A stretch of DNA of 64,000 bases from Bacillus sp. MM2020_4 (GCF_011250555.1 NZ_JAANMZ010000004.1:1-64000); one strand, 5' to 3'. Shown: positions 6,580 to 17,046, counted from the first letter of the stretch. Notes: a model not told the origin generated them from the sequence alone. Translations and numbers: made by a program.

Positions 6580-7692
6580 ATGTACAAAATTGATACGAAA
6601 CTTGCCCAAATTGGAAATCGCAGTGATACAGCTACAGGAACCGTAAATCCTCCCGTTTATTTTTCAACAGCTTTCAGACACAATGGGATCGGGCAATCAA
6701 CAGGTTTTGACTATTCACGGACGGGGAATCCAACACGCCAGATTCTTGAAAAAACGATTGCCGATTTGGAATGTGGTGATCAGGGTTTCGCCACAAGCTC
6801 GGGGATGGCGGCAATTTTCACCATTCTTTCTTTATTCCAAAGCGGTGATGAATGGTTAGTAAGCGAGGATTTATATGGCGGCACCTACCGTTTATTAGAA
6901 CAAGGCTATAAAAAATGGGGCTTAACGTGTCAATATGTCAATACATGTTGTCCTGAAGAGATTGAACGGAAGATTTCACCACAGACGAAAGCGATCTTTC
7001 TTGAGACTCCTACCAATCCCCTCATGCAACAATCCGATATTGCCGCTGTTTCAGCCATTGCTAAGAAACATGGCCTATTGCTGATTGTTGATAATACTTT
7101 CTATACTCCACTATTACAGCAGCCAATCGTACTTGGTGCCGATATTGTCATTCATAGCGCGACGAAATATCTTGGCGGTCATAATGACGTTCTTGCTGGG
7201 CTGATTGTCGCAAAAGGGAAGGAACTTTGTGAGGCCTTGGCCTTCCATCATAACGGGGCAGGCGGTGTCCTGAGTCCTTTTGACTCCTGGCTGTTAATGC
7301 GCGGCATGAAGACCTTGTCGCTTCGGATGAAACAACATGAGAAAAATGCAAAAGAGATTGTGGAATACCTTTCCCGACATGAAGCGGTGACCGATGTTCT
7401 TTATCCGGGAAGAGGCGGGATGGTTTCATTCCGGTTAAAAGAAGAAGCATGGATTAATCCGTTTTTACAAGGCTTAAAGCTAATTACCTTCGCCGAAAGT
7501 CTTGGCGGCACTGAAAGCTTTATTACGTACCCGGCAACGCAAACACACGCGGATATTCCAGAAGAAATAAGGATTCAATCAGGCGTTGACAACCGTTTAT
7601 TGCGTTTTTCCGTTGGCATTGAAGATGCAGAGGATTTAATTGTTGACCTTGAGGGCGCTTTTGCCCATCTCAATGAAGGAGTGATCGCCTAA
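6580..7692 (+). CDS. metI: Cystathionine gamma-synthase / O-acetylhomoserine thiolyase MetI
   Basis: PLP enzyme of the Cys/Met metabolism family (370 aa). It joins O-acetylhomoserine with cysteine to give cystathionine, or with sulfide to give homocysteine. Motifs: YSRTGNPTR, SSGMAAI, ETPTNPLM, and the Schiff-base lysine in HSATKYLGGHNDV (Lys196). Start chosen as ATG 6580, with AAGGAG ending 8 nt before it; the in-frame GTG at 6571 lies within that site. It is the first gene after the S-box switch, and its stop overlaps the start of metC (TAATG). Confidence 0.94.
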   Translation: MYKIDTKLAQIGNRSDTATGTVNPPVYFSTAFRHNGIGQSTGFDYSRTGNPTRQILEKTIADLECGDQGFATSSGMAAIFTILSLFQSGDEWLVSEDLYGGTYRLLEQGYKKWGLTCQYVNTCCPEEIERKISPQTKAIFLETPTNPLMQQSDIAAVSAIAKKHGLLLIVDNTFYTPLLQQPIVLGADIVIHSATKYLGGHNDVLAGLIVAKGKELCEALAFHHNGAGGVLSPFDSWLLMRGMKTLSLRMKQHEKNAKEIVEYLSRHEAVTDVLYPGRGGMVSFRLKEEAWINPFLQGLKLITFAESLGGTESFITYPATQTHADIPEEIRIQSGVDNRLLRFSVGIEDAEDLIVDLEGAFAHLNEGVIA

Positions 7693-8885
7693 TGGCACAG
7701 GAAGAATTTAGTTTTGAAACCAGGCTTCTCCATAATAAACATAAAATCGATCCAACCACCGGTGCTGTCAGTGTGCCGATTCAGCATGCATCCACCTTCC
7801 ATCAATCTGATTTTGATCAGTTTGGTAAGTACGATTATGGCCGTAGTTTAAATCCGACAAGGGAAGCACTTGAAGATGTCATTGCTGAACTCGAAGGCGG
7901 GGTAAAAGGATTTGCCTTTTCATCCGGTATGGCCGCGATCTCGACGGCATTTCTTCTGCTTTCTGCCGGGGATCATATGGTGATAACCGAAGATGTGTAC
8001 GGCGGTACCTTCCGAATGGTGACGGAGGTTCTTTCACGGCTTGGGATTGAACATACATTTGTTGATATGACAAATCTTGATGAAGTAAAACAAGCGATTC
8101 AACACAATACTAAAGCCTTTTATGTGGAAACACCGTCGAATCCATTGATGAAAGTAACTGACATTAAGGCGATTAGTAAGATAGCAAAGAAAACGGGTGC
8201 GTTCACCTTTGTTGATAACACGTTCCTTACTCCAGCCTTTCAAAAACCATTGGCATTAGGTGCAGATGTTGTCCTCCATAGCGCTACAAAATTTTTATCC
8301 GGGCATAGTGATGTCGTGGCAGGACTCGCGGTTGTCAAGGACGAAGATTTAGCCAAAAGATTAGGCTTTTTACAAAATGGCTTTGGCGCGATCCTGGGTG
8401 TTCAAGATGCTTGGCTTGTATTAAGAGGCATTAAGACGCTGCACGTCCGTCTGGAACAATCACAAAAGTCGGCTATGAAACTAGCGGAATTTTTAGATGC
8501 CCATCACCTTGTTGAAAAAGTTCATTATCCAGGGCTTGAAAGTCATCCGCAATATCAGCTGCAAAAAGAGCAAGCAGCTAGTCCTGGGGCCGTGTTATCG
8601 TTTGAACTGGCTACTGAAGATGCGCTGCGAATCTTTCTTGCCAATGTAAAAATCCCTGTATTCGCGGTTAGTCTCGGTGCAGTTGAATCGATTCTTTCCT
8701 ACCCGGCAAAAATGTCTCATGCGGCAATGCCACAAGCGGAACGAGAAAAGCGCGGGATTACCAATAGCCTTATCCGCCTATCGGTTGGGCTCGAAAACCC
8801 AGAAGATTTGATTAAAGACTTTTCACAGGCCCTCCGTCATGTTGAACAAAAACAATTGGTTTTACCACAAGGAGAAACTCCATGA
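7692..8885 (+). CDS. metC: Cystathionine beta-lyase MetC
   Basis: PLP enzyme (397 aa) paralogous to the preceding gene. It splits cystathionine into homocysteine, pyruvate and ammonia. Motifs: [29 protein letters not shown], and the PLP lysine in [16 protein letters not shown] (Lys200). The gene order metI-metC behind an S-box is the standard Bacillus arrangement and supports the beta-lyase role, although MetI/MetC paralogues are hard to tell apart from sequence alone. It is coupled by a 1-nt overlap upstream and an ATGA overlap downstream. Confidence 0.9.
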   Translation: MAQEEFSFETRLLHNKHKIDPTTGAVSVPIQHASTFHQSDFDQFGKYDYGRSLNPTREALEDVIAELEGGVKGFAFSSGMAAISTAFLLLSAGDHMVITEDVYGGTFRMVTEVLSRLGIEHTFVDMTNLDEVKQAIQHNTKAFYVETPSNPLMKVTDIKAISKIAKKTGAFTFVDNTFLTPAFQKPLALGADVVLHSATKFLSGHSDVVAGLAVVKDEDLAKRLGFLQNGFGAILGVQDAWLVLRGIKTLHVRLEQSQKSAMKLAEFLDAHHLVEKVHYPGLESHPQYQLQKEQAASPGAVLSFELATEDALRIFLANVKIPVFAVSLGAVESILSYPAKMSHAAMPQAEREKRGITNSLIRLSVGLENPEDLIKDFSQALRHVEQKQLVLPQGETP

Positions 8886-10744
8886 GTTTTTTAGAAAAAT
8901 TACAAAATCAGATTTTAATCGCTGATGGTGCGATGGGAACCCTTCTTTATTCCTATGGAACGGATTGCTGCTTTGAGGAATTGAATCTGTCGCAGTCAGA
9001 ACAGATTCAATCCATCCATAAAGCTTATATAGATGCCGGAGCAGACGTGATTCAAACCAATACCTATGCTGGGAACTACTTAAAACTGCAGCGCTATGGA
9101 CTAGAAGACTCGGTGAAAGAAATTAACAGTGCTGCCGTTCGCAATGCCAAAAAGGCCGCAGAAACTAATGCCTATGTACTTGGAACAATGGGCGGTAATC
9201 GCGGTGTTAAGCCCAACTCTATTTCTATCGATGAGCTGAAACGCAGCTTCCGCGAACAATTATACTGCCTGCTGCTTGAAGGGGTTGACGGTTTATTGCT
9301 GGAAACCTTTTACGACTTAGAAGAACTCGAAACCGTTCTGACCATTGCCCGGAAGGAAACCAAGCTGCCGATTATTGCCCAGGTTTCGCTTCAAGAGCCA
9401 GGCATTTTGCAAAATCAATTGCCTGTTAACGAAGCTATGACAAGGTTAGAAGGTCTGGGAGCAGATGTCATTGGCCTAAATTGCCGGCTTGGGCCGCATC
9501 ATATGCTGCTCGCACTGGAACAGATTGAACTTCCAAAGCATGCCTTTCTCTCGGCCTACCCAAATGCCAGTCTGCCGACCTATACGGATGGGAAATTTCA
9601 TTACGAAGGGGATGCTGATTATTTTTGTCAGTCAGCTCGTGCCTTTCGCAATGAAGGGGTTCGCCTACTTGGCGGATGCTGCGGCACAACACCGGCGCAC
9701 ATCCGGGCATTTGCGTCAGAACTGAAGAATAGTGTTCCCATTACCGAAAAGGTAGTCAAATTGAAACCAAAGAAGAGTGTCGTCGAAACTTCTGCTGTTA
9801 AAAGGGAGTTCACTCCCCTTCAGGAAATTGTAAAGGAACGACCGTCGGTAATCGTGGAATTAGATCCACCAAGAAAGCTGGATACAACGAAATTTTTCGA
9901 AGGGGCCCAGGCGTTAAAGGACGCGGGAATTGATTCGATCACATTGGCCGACAATTCACTGGCCACCGTACGGATTTCCAACGAATCCCTCGGTTACTTA
10001 TTAAAAGAGAGATTAAATGTAAGACCGCTCATCCATTTATCCTGTCGCGACCGCAATATTATCGGCTTGCAGTCACACTTAATGGGTCTGCACACACTTG
10101 GCTTGAATGATGTCCTAGCCATCACCGGTGACCCTGCCCGGGTTGGCGATTTCCCTGGTGCCTCTTCCGTGTATGATGTATCTTCATTTGAATTGATTCA
10201 AATGATTAAGCAGTTAAATGAAGGTCTTTCTTTTTCCGGAAAGGATTTGGGGCAAAAAACAGCATTCAGTATTGCCGCCGCCTTTAACCCGAATGTCCGC
10301 TCCGTAGAAAAAGCTGTAAAGCGGTTGGAGAAGAAAATCCACTATGGGGCTGATTACTTTATCACCCAGCCGGTTTTTTCCGAGGAAAAGCTGCTGGAAG
10401 TCTATCAACATACGAAACATTTAGATGCACCGATTTATATTGGCTTAATGCCACTTATCAGTAGCAAAAATGCCGAGTTTCTTCATAATGAAGTACCCGG
10501 TATAAAAATCGCTGATTCGATCCGTGAGCGGATGGCGGGCTTGAATGATAACCCGCTTCAGGCCACAAGAGAAGGAATTGAAATAACCAAGTCACTTATT
10601 GACGCGGCTTTGGATTTATTTAACGGAATTTATTTAATAACACCATTTTTACGCTATGAATTAACCACTGAGCTGGCCCAATATGCTAGAAATCGTGCCA
10701 GCGAAATAAGGGGGAACAGCTATGCCAAAAACATCGTTTATTGA
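8882..10744 (+). CDS. yitJ: Bifunctional homocysteine S-methyltransferase / methylenetetrahydrofolate reductase (YitJ-like)
   Basis: Two-domain enzyme of 620 aa. The N-terminal half (about 1-285) is a homocysteine S-methyltransferase domain with [19 protein letters not shown] and the zinc-binding [10 protein letters not shown] near 263-272. The C-terminal half (about 310-605) is a MetF-like flavin domain: [22 protein letters not shown]-type [12 protein letters not shown], and [10 protein letters not shown]. It should reduce 5,10-methylene-THF to 5-methyl-THF and can also methylate homocysteine. It overlaps metC by 4 nt and metH by 23 nt, so it supplies the methyl donor to MetH from the same mRNA. 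Confidence 0.93.
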   Translation: MSFLEKLQNQILIADGAMGTLLYSYGTDCCFEELNLSQSEQIQSIHKAYIDAGADVIQTNTYAGNYLKLQRYGLEDSVKEINSAAVRNAKKAAETNAYVLGTMGGNRGVKPNSISIDELKRSFREQLYCLLLEGVDGLLLETFYDLEELETVLTIARKETKLPIIAQVSLQEPGILQNQLPVNEAMTRLEGLGADVIGLNCRLGPHHMLLALEQIELPKHAFLSAYPNASLPTYTDGKFHYEGDADYFCQSARAFRNEGVRLLGGCCGTTPAHIRAFASELKNSVPITEKVVKLKPKKSVVETSAVKREFTPLQEIVKERPSVIVELDPPRKLDTTKFFEGAQALKDAGIDSITLADNSLATVRISNESLGYLLKERLNVRPLIHLSCRDRNIIGLQSHLMGLHTLGLNDVLAITGDPARVGDFPGASSVYDVSSFELIQMIKQLNEGLSFSGKDLGQKTAFSIAAAFNPNVRSVEKAVKRLEKKIHYGADYFITQPVFSEEKLLEVYQHTKHLDAPIYIGLMPLISSKNAEFLHNEVPGIKIADSIRERMAGLNDNPLQATREGIEITKSLIDAALDLFNGIYLITPFLRYELTTELAQYARNRASEIRGNSYAKNIVY

Positions 10745-13700
10745 GCAACTAAAAAATCGCATCCTTGTTATGGACGGGGCAATGGGAACCATGCTGCAGC
10801 AGGCGGAGCTTACTCCTAATGATTTTGGCGGCGAGCAGTATGATGGCTGCAACGAAAACTTGAATTTAACCGCTCCAGCTGTCATTGCAAACATTCACCG
10901 CGAATATTTGGCGGCTGGCGCCGACATTATCGAAACAAATACGTTTGGGGCAACGAGCATCGTCCTTGATGAATATGAATTAGGATTTAAAGCCTATGAG
11001 ATCAATAAAATTGCCGCCATGATTGCGGTTCGGGAAGCGATGAAGGCTTCGACCGATGAGTGGCCCCGCTATGTGGCAGGTTCGATGGGACCGACAACGA
11101 AAACACTAAGTGTTACCGGTGGAACAACCTTTGATGCGCTCTCTGCTTCCTACGAAGAACAAGCGATTGGTTTAATTGACGGTGGTGTTGATTTACTCTT
11201 GCTGGAAACGAGCCAAGACATGCTTAATGTGAAGGCCGGCTATGTCGGGATTCAGAAGGCTTTTGAGAAAACAGGAAAGACACTGCCATTGTTCATTTCC
11301 GGAACGATTGAGCCGATGGGAACCACGCTCGCAGGACAAACGATTGAGTCGTTCTATATTTCTGTTGAGCATATGAATCCTGTCGCCGTTGGTTTGAACT
11401 GTGCCACAGGTCCGGAATTTATGCAGGATCATGTTCGTTCGCTGGCAGGGCTTGCTGCTACTGCGGTCAGCTGTTATCCGAATGCCGGTTTACCGGACGA
11501 GGAAGGGCATTACCATGAAACACCTGAAACACTTGCCAAGAAGCTTTCGGATTTTGCCGCTCACGGCTGGCTGAATATTGTCGGCGGCTGCTGTGGTACG
11601 ACACCTGAACATATTCGAGCCATTGCTGAGGCGATGAAAGAATATAAGCCGCGGGAAGTTCAACAATCCAGTGTTCATATGGTCTCCGGTATTGAGCCTT
11701 TTGTTTACGATGACCCGACTTTAAGACCTATCTTGGTTGGCGAGCGGACGAATGTCATTGGATCAAGGAAATTCAAACGGTTAATCACAGAGGGTAAATT
11801 TGAAGAAGCAGCGGAAATTGCCCGTTCACAGGTAAAAGGCGGTGCGCATGTGATTGATCTTTGCCTTGCAGATCCAGACCGTGATGAAATAGTAGACATG
11901 GAAAATTTCATCAAAGAGGTAGTGAAGAAGATTAAAGTACCACTTGTGATTGATTCAACCGATGAAAGGGTCATTGAACGGGCCCTTAAATATTCGCAGG
12001 GAAAAGCGATTATTAATTCGATTAATCTTGAAGATGGGGAAGAGCGTTTTGAAGCTGTTGTACCTTTAATCCACCGTTATGGGGCAGCTGTCGTTGTTGG
12101 AACCATCGATGAAAAAGGAATGGGCGTTACCGCTGAGCGGAAACTGGCGATTGCTAAACGTTCTCATGACCTGCTAGTGAATAAATACGGCCTTAAACCA
12201 CAGGATTTAATTTTTGATCCGCTTGTTTTTCCAGTTGGCACGGGCGATGCTCAATATATCGGTTCTGCCAATGCTACGGTTGAAGGAATCAGGTTAATCA
12301 AAGAGCAACTTCCAGGCGTTCAAACAATTCTCGGTGTGAGCAATGTTTCATTTGGTCTTCCTCCTGTTGGCAGAGAAATTCTAAACTCTGTGTATCTGTA
12401 CCATTGCACGTTGGCAGGGCTTGACTATGCCATCGTCAATACGGAAAAATTGGAGCGGTTTGCGTCGATTTCGAAGGAAGAAGTTCAATTAGCAGAAGCT
12501 CTTCTTTTTGATACAACAGATGAAACCCTTGCAACCTTTACTGAATTTTATCGCGGCAAAAAGAAAGAATCGAAAGTAACCGGCACCAATATGAGCTTAG
12601 AAGAACGGCTTGCCTATTATGTGGTGGAAGGGACAAAAGAAGGCTTGCTGCCTGATTTAGACCTTGCGCTTGAGTCCTACTCTGCCCCTCTTGAAATCAT
12701 TAACGGGCCATTAATGGATGGGATGAAGGAAGTTGGGCGCTTGTTCAACGACAACCAATTAATTGTTGCGGAAGTACTGCAAAGCGCCGAAGTAATGAAA
12801 GCATCCGTATCACACTTAGAGCCGCATATGGAAAAAGGCGATGTTTCTGCCTCGAAAGGAAAAGTGATTCTGGCAACGGTTAAAGGCGATGTCCATGATA
12901 TCGGGAAAAACTTAGTGGATATCATTCTAAGTAATAATGGCTATCAGGTACATGATCTTGGGATTAAGGTGACACCTACCGAGTTGGTTCAGGCCATTCA
13001 AAAGGAAAAACCGGATTTTGTTGGGCTATCTGGTTTGCTGGTTAAATCCGCGCAGCAAATGGTCTTAACCGCTCAAGATATGAAGGAAGCGGGGATTTCT
13101 TTACCTATCTTAGTTGGCGGTGCCGCCCTATCCCGGAAATTCACGGATACAAAAATTTCTAAAGAGTATGATGGTCTTGTTCTTTATGCAAAGGATGCGA
13201 TGACGGGCTTATCCCTTGCTAACCAGTTAGGCTCACCCGAAGAACACCAAAAGCTGCACGATGAAAAAGCGGAAAGACTTGCTGCTTTAGAGATCCCAAG
13301 GGAATTGCCAATCCGGCCGAGTGGCTCAGTTGCCGTGAAAGTACGGCCTGCCATTTCCACTGAGGCACCGGTCTTTACGCCATTAGATACAAAAAGGCAT
13401 ATTTTGAGGTCCTATTCTCTCTCCCATATCGAACCGTATATCAATATGCAAATGCTCCTTGGACATCATCTTGGTGTGAAGGGGAAAATTGCAAAATTAC
13501 TTGCAGAGCGGGATGAGAAGGCAGTAAAAATAAAAGAGATTGTTGACCAATTACTAGCAGAAGCAAAAGCGAATCAATGGATTACACCTGCGGCTGCCTA
13601 TCAATTTTTCCCTGCACAATCAGATGGGAACAAAGTGTATATCTATGACCCGGAAAATCCGGATGTCGTTATTGAAACGTTTGATTTTCCACGACAGGAA

Positions 13701-14171
13701 TCAGCACCGCATCTTTGTTTAGCGGACTTTTTAAAATCCGTTGACAGCGGTGTGAAAGATTATGTTGGCTTCTTTACGGTTACTGCCGGAAGAGGAATTC
13801 GTGAAAAAGCCGACCAGTTGAAGGCTGAAGGTCGTTTTCTTGAATGCCATGCTCTTCAGGCAATGGCGCTGGAGACGGCAGAGGGCTTTGCTGAATTGAT
13901 TCACCGGCAGATGCGCGACCGCTGGGGATTCCCGGATCCACTTGATTTTTCGATGCAAGATCGGTTTGCCGCACATTATCAAGGACAACGCTTTTCGTTT
14001 GGCTACCCGGCATGTCCGGAATTAGAGGATCAGAAAAAGCTGTTTAAGCTTATTGGCCCAGAGGAAATCGGCATCCAATTAACAGACGGCTGTATGATGG
14101 AACCGGAAGCATCCGTGTCAGCGATCGTCTTTGCTCATCCGGAAGCTAGGTATTTTAATGTGTTGAGATAA
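10722..14171 (+). CDS. metH: Cobalamin-dependent methionine synthase MetH
   Basis: Full-length B12-dependent enzyme (1149 aa) that moves the methyl group of 5-methyl-THF to homocysteine. Domains in order: homocysteine-binding barrel (1-310, zinc motif [10 protein letters not shown] near 288-297); pterin-binding barrel (about 330-610, [13 protein letters not shown]); cobalamin cap and Rossmann domains (about 640-860, with the His ligand motif DVHDIG near 723-728 and GLSGLLVKS); and the SAM-dependent reactivation domain (about 890-1149, [15 protein letters not shown] near 1090). It is the last gene of the S-box operon. All catalytic segments are intact. Confidence 0.96.
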   Translation: MPKTSFIEQLKNRILVMDGAMGTMLQQAELTPNDFGGEQYDGCNENLNLTAPAVIANIHREYLAAGADIIETNTFGATSIVLDEYELGFKAYEINKIAAMIAVREAMKASTDEWPRYVAGSMGPTTKTLSVTGGTTFDALSASYEEQAIGLIDGGVDLLLLETSQDMLNVKAGYVGIQKAFEKTGKTLPLFISGTIEPMGTTLAGQTIESFYISVEHMNPVAVGLNCATGPEFMQDHVRSLAGLAATAVSCYPNAGLPDEEGHYHETPETLAKKLSDFAAHGWLNIVGGCCGTTPEHIRAIAEAMKEYKPREVQQSSVHMVSGIEPFVYDDPTLRPILVGERTNVIGSRKFKRLITEGKFEEAAEIARSQVKGGAHVIDLCLADPDRDEIVDMENFIKEVVKKIKVPLVIDSTDERVIERALKYSQGKAIINSINLEDGEERFEAVVPLIHRYGAAVVVGTIDEKGMGVTAERKLAIAKRSHDLLVNKYGLKPQDLIFDPLVFPVGTGDAQYIGSANATVEGIRLIKEQLPGVQTILGVSNVSFGLPPVGREILNSVYLYHCTLAGLDYAIVNTEKLERFASISKEEVQLAEALLFDTTDETLATFTEFYRGKKKESKVTGTNMSLEERLAYYVVEGTKEGLLPDLDLALESYSAPLEIINGPLMDGMKEVGRLFNDNQLIVAEVLQSAEVMKASVSHLEPHMEKGDVSASKGKVILATVKGDVHDIGKNLVDIILSNNGYQVHDLGIKVTPTELVQAIQKEKPDFVGLSGLLVKSAQQMVLTAQDMKEAGISLPILVGGAALSRKFTDTKISKEYDGLVLYAKDAMTGLSLANQLGSPEEHQKLHDEKAERLAALEIPRELPIRPSGSVAVKVRPAISTEAPVFTPLDTKRHILRSYSLSHIEPYINMQMLLGHHLGVKGKIAKLLAERDEKAVKIKEIVDQLLAEAKANQWITPAAAYQFFPAQSDGNKVYIYDPENPDVVIETFDFPRQESAPHLCLADFLKSVDSGVKDYVGFFTVTAGRGIREKADQLKAEGRFLECHALQAMALETAEGFAELIHRQMRDRWGFPDPLDFSMQDRFAAHYQGQRFSFGYPACPELEDQKKLFKLIGPEEIGIQLTDGCMMEPEASVSAIVFAHPEARYFNVLR

Positions 14172-14181
14172 GGGGTTATTT

Positions 14182-14215
14182 TCCGCGGAATTTTGTGGGC
14201 GATTCCGCGGATTTT
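14182..14215 (+). terminator. Possible metH terminator (CCGCGG hairpin)
   Basis: TCCGCGGAA (14182-14190) pairs with TTCCGCGGA (14203-14211) around a 12-nt loop, followed by TTTTATGTTT. The arms are also direct repeats 22 nt apart because CCGCGG is palindromic, so this could be a diverged member of the adjacent repeat array. Confidence 0.5.
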
Positions 14216-14251
14216 ATGTTTGTTTAAAGGACATTTTCTTAAAAATTGAGA

Positions 14252-14345
14252 TTCCGCCAATTTGGTCCGGATTTCCGCCAATCTAGAGGATAAAGTCCGC
14301 CAAACTTTGTATTATTTCCGCCAAATTTTCCTTTGATTCCGCCAA
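14252..14345 (+). repeat. 21-bp-period array of TTCCGCCAA motifs (five units)
   Basis: Motif starts at 14252, 14273, 14295 (GTCCGCCAA), 14316 and 14337, giving steps of 21, 22, 21 and 21. The 9-10-nt motif is conserved while the intervening 11-12 nt vary. The same family recurs at 58603-58714. It lies between metH and the marR promoter. Confidence 0.85.
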
Positions 14346-14388
14346 ACACTTCTATACTACCTTTTTTATGATAAAACAGTACCCTTCC

Positions 14389-14417
14389 TTGACAATTATC
14401 ACTAAATCCACTATAGT
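14389..14417 (+). promoter_or_regulatory. Promoter of the marR-MFS operon
   Basis: -35 TTGACA (14389-14394), 17-nt spacer, -10 TATAGT (14412-14417). The palindromic operator starts inside the -10 box. Confidence 0.75.
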
Positions 14418-14430
14418 TACCTAGGTAACT
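14415..14430. promoter_or_regulatory. MarR-type palindromic operator
   Basis: AGTTACCTAGGTAACT is a perfect 16-bp palindrome overlapping the -10 box and the start region of the marR promoter, 23 nt before the marR ATG. This is typical of an autoregulated MarR repressor site. Confidence 0.75.
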
Positions 14431-14453
14431 AATTTTCCTAATTGGAGCGCATT

Positions 14454-14867
14454 ATGATAAGCCACGAATTATTCCATACTCTTCATCAGCTTTCACGTCA
14501 ACTTACCAATAAACTCAATGAGTCCTTAAAACCATTTGGATTATACAGTGCCCAGTGGGCTGTCATTTTTGTCCTTAAAAATAAAGGGTCACTTACGCAA
14601 AAAGAACTTTGTGATTATTTATTTGTTGAAGCGCCGCCGATGACCCGAACCATCCAACGTCTCGTCAAACAAGGATATGTGAGGCAGGTTCCAGGGAAGG
14701 ACAAACGAGAAAAACATGTGCAATTAACTGATGCAGCCTTGAGTGAATACCCACTGTGGGAAAGTGTCGTCACAACGGTGAATCAGGAGTTATTAAAGCA
14801 CTTTCCGGTGGCATCACAAGAAGAGCTTCTTAAACTGCAAACCAACTGGTTACAGCAAATTTTATAA
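14454..14867 (+). CDS. MarR family transcriptional regulator
   Basis: Winged-helix regulator of 137 aa. The central region holds the recognition helices and wing: GSLTQKELCDYLFVEAPPMTRTIQRLVKQGYVRQ followed by PGKDKREKHVQLTDA, the DxR-x-K/R wing typical of MarR. Start taken as ATG 14454, with GGAG 7 nt upstream; the in-frame TTG at 14442 has no site. It is followed after 14 nt by an MFS efflux gene and preceded by a palindrome on its own promoter, so it probably represses both genes until an inducer, likely a transported toxic compound, binds. Confidence 0.92.
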   Translation: MISHELFHTLHQLSRQLTNKLNESLKPFGLYSAQWAVIFVLKNKGSLTQKELCDYLFVEAPPMTRTIQRLVKQGYVRQVPGKDKREKHVQLTDAALSEYPLWESVVTTVNQELLKHFPVASQEELLKLQTNWLQQIL

Positions 14868-14881
14868 TAGGGGTGCATCGT

Positions 14882-16090
14882 ATGATTAAACCAAAACTTT
14901 GGAGCAAAGATTTTATCAGCGTTTCTTTAAGTAACTTTTTTCTATTTTTAACCTTTTACATCCTACTGGTCACTTTACCGTCGTACGCAATGGATGAGTT
15001 ACATAGCAGTTCTTCTGTCGCAGGGCTTATGACAACGGTATTTCTGCTGTCCGCCATCATTTCACGTCCGCTTGCTGGGCAATGGCTTGAAAGTAAAGGA
15101 CACAAGAAAGTACTATTAATTGCCCTCGTTTTATTTGCCGGCGCTTCCCTTTTATACTTTTTTCCAACATCAATTATTGGATTTCTAGTTGTCCGTTTAG
15201 TACACGGGATTGGCTTCGGGATGGCGACAACAGCTGTTGGTACAATCGTAGCTGATATCATTCCAGTCTCACGACGCGGCGAAGGAATGGGCTATTTCGT
15301 GATGTCAACAAATATGGCAATGGTCATCGGGCCATTTGTTGGGTTACTGGCCATCCAACAGTGGGGATCTTCTATTCTTTTTATCCTTAGTGTCGTTGTG
15401 GCGGTTGGTTCTTTACTTACCGGATTAAGTGTTGGGATTAAGAAACCAGTACAACCTGCTGAAAAAGCCATTTCTTCATCATTTTCATTTAGAAATCTTT
15501 TCGAGGCTTCTGCCATTCCGATTGCCCTGGTAGGCAGCTTCATGGCCATTGTTTATTCTGCCCTGCTTTCATTCGTGTCAATATATGCAAATCAAATTCA
15601 TTTAGCAAATGTTGCCAGTCTGTTCTTTGTGGTCTATGCCATTGTTTTATTATTATCAAGACCATTTACAGGAAAGTGGCTCGATCAATATGGTCCAAAT
15701 GTCATTTCCTTCCCCTGTATTGCACTTTTTGCCATTGGTATGCTTGTTTTAAGCCAAAGTACTGGGGCTGGAACATTCTTATTATCTGCTGGATTGATTG
15801 GCTTGGGCTGGGGAACACTCTTTCCTACCTTTCAAACTATTGCCATCCAAGATGCTGAACCTAGAAAAAGAGGTCTGGCAACAGCAACCTTTTTATCCAT
15901 ATATGATACCGGTATTGCACTAGGTTCATTCATTGTCGGGATTATCGCGGTAAAAATGGATTACAGTACGTTATACTTCTTTTGTTCCTTCTATATTTTA
16001 ATTGGAATGGTGCTATATTACTTCCTTCATACGAAGAAACAGCGTTCTGCTGATTCAGTGAAGGAACAAACGACCGTTCATGATGCGTAA
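14882..16090 (+). CDS. MFS efflux transporter (12 TM), MarR-controlled
   Basis: Major facilitator protein of about 402 aa with 12 predicted membrane helices. MFS motif A is seen as SRPLAGQWLESKGHKK in loop 2-3, and a motif-A-like repeat, SRPFTGKWLDQYGP, in loop 8-9. HGIGFGMATTAVGTIVADI resembles the TM4-5 region of drug efflux members. ATG 14882 is chosen over the in-frame GTG at 14873, which lies within the ribosome binding site (AGGGGTG). It is co-transcribed with marR. The substrate cannot be told from sequence. Confidence 0.88.
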   Translation: MIKPKLWSKDFISVSLSNFFLFLTFYILLVTLPSYAMDELHSSSSVAGLMTTVFLLSAIISRPLAGQWLESKGHKKVLLIALVLFAGASLLYFFPTSIIGFLVVRLVHGIGFGMATTAVGTIVADIIPVSRRGEGMGYFVMSTNMAMVIGPFVGLLAIQQWGSSILFILSVVVAVGSLLTGLSVGIKKPVQPAEKAISSSFSFRNLFEASAIPIALVGSFMAIVYSALLSFVSIYANQIHLANVASLFFVVYAIVLLLSRPFTGKWLDQYGPNVISFPCIALFAIGMLVLSQSTGAGTFLLSAGLIGLGWGTLFPTFQTIAIQDAEPRKRGLATATFLSIYDTGIALGSFIVGIIAVKMDYSTLYFFCSFYILIGMVLYYFLHTKKQRSADSVKEQTTVHDA

Positions 16091-16157
16091 CTCATTCGAA
16101 GCAAAGCTCCGCCAGATGGTATATAATAGAATGAAACCAAATGGAGGAGTGATTTTC

Positions 16158-16364
16158 ATGGCGAAATCCAAAGCCAAGAAGGTAAGAGAAAAACTTGCAC
16201 GCGCGGGAAAACTAAATCCCGATGCAAAGCGAAGTGGGTTTGTTTTCACAGATATGCGTACAAGAATGACGAAGACGAAAAAGGATCATTTATATCAGTT
16301 TAAATATAAGAACCATCAATCCAATGACGGAAATGATGGTTCTTTTTTTATTGTAAATAGTTAG
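16158..16364 (+). CDS. Small basic conserved protein (YqkK-like)
   Basis: A 68-aa Lys/Arg-rich protein starting MAKSKAKKVREKLAR, with GGAGGAGTG 8 nt before the ATG. It recalls the small B. subtilis protein YqkK; this is from memory and not checked. No membrane or zinc motif is seen. Its last 16 codons overlap a terminator hairpin (AAGAACCATCA at 16309-16319 with TGATGGTTCTTTTTTT at 16334-16349), so transcripts may end before the stop codon in some molecules. Function unknown. Confidence 0.65.
   Translation: MAKSKAKKVREKLARAGKLNPDAKRSGFVFTDMRTRMTKTKKDHLYQFKYKNHQSNDGNDGSFFIVNS
16309..16349 (+). terminator. Terminator hairpin inside the 3' end of a coding region
   Basis: AAGAACCATCA pairs with TGATGGTTCTT, followed by seven T residues. 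It lies upstream of the stop codon at 16362-16364. Confidence 0.65.
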
Positions 16365-16462
16365 ATTTCCAAAAGTTTTGAAATGAGCCGATGATTTTAC
16401 ATACTACAATGGTTACGATACGATAATACTGGTAAAAACTTATTCATATGGAGGTTTTGAAG

Positions 16463-17026
16463 ATGTTTGATGTTGTAATTATTGGTGCCGGCCCTACCGG
16501 TGCAAGTGCTGCTTTATTTACGGCGAAAGCTGGAAAGAAAACCTTAGTCATTGATAATGATAAAAGTGTGACAAAGCGTGCATGGATAGAAAATCATTAC
16601 GGTGTAGCCGAAATAAGCGGTCCTGACCTTGTTGAAACAGGTAAAAAACAAGCGAGTAAATTTGGTGCCGAAATCGTTCAGGCCACTGTTACAAACGTTA
16701 GCAAAGCAGATAATAGCTTTAAGGTTGAAACTGATCAAGGCGAATATGAAGCACAGCACGTGATTGTAGCAACCGGCATGATGGCTGATCTTGCTGAAAA
16801 AATCGGCCTAACCACAAAGCCCGGTACTGAACCAAGAATTAAAACCATCCTTGATGTCGATGCAGCCGGAAAAACAAATATTAACGGAATCTGGGGCGCT
16901 GGCACTATCGCTGGTATGAGCATGCACACGATTATTACCGCCGGAGATGGCGCAAAAGTGGCCATCAATGTGATTAGTGAATTGAATGGTGAACGCTATG
17001 TTGACCATGATGTTTTAAAAGCGTAA
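16463..17026 (+). CDS. Short FAD-dependent oxidoreductase, thioredoxin-reductase-like, lacking the NADPH domain
   Basis: A 187-aa flavoprotein fold. The Rossmann motif VVIIGAGPTGASAALFTA is at the N-terminus, VIVATGM in the middle, and NGIWGAGTIAGMSMHTIITAGDG at the C-terminus resembles the FAD-site GD motif of thioredoxin reductases. The inserted NADP-binding domain and its CxxC redox pair are absent; about 120 residues fewer than TrxR. Electrons must therefore come from a partner or a different site. Start ATG 16463 follows GGAGG by 7 nt; ATG 16448 lies before the site. Monocistronic with a terminator after it. Confidence 0.82.
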   Translation: MFDVVIIGAGPTGASAALFTAKAGKKTLVIDNDKSVTKRAWIENHYGVAEISGPDLVETGKKQASKFGAEIVQATVTNVSKADNSFKVETDQGEYEAQHVIVATGMMADLAEKIGLTTKPGTEPRIKTILDVDAAGKTNINGIWGAGTIAGMSMHTIITAGDGAKVAINVISELNGERYVDHDVLKA

Positions 17027-17046
17027 AAAGGAACTATTCCAATACC

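Noticed and set aside
9468-9813. Antisense ORFs inside yitJ and similar frames inside metI, metC and metH
   Set aside because: Shadows of strongly conserved genes in GC-richer sequence.
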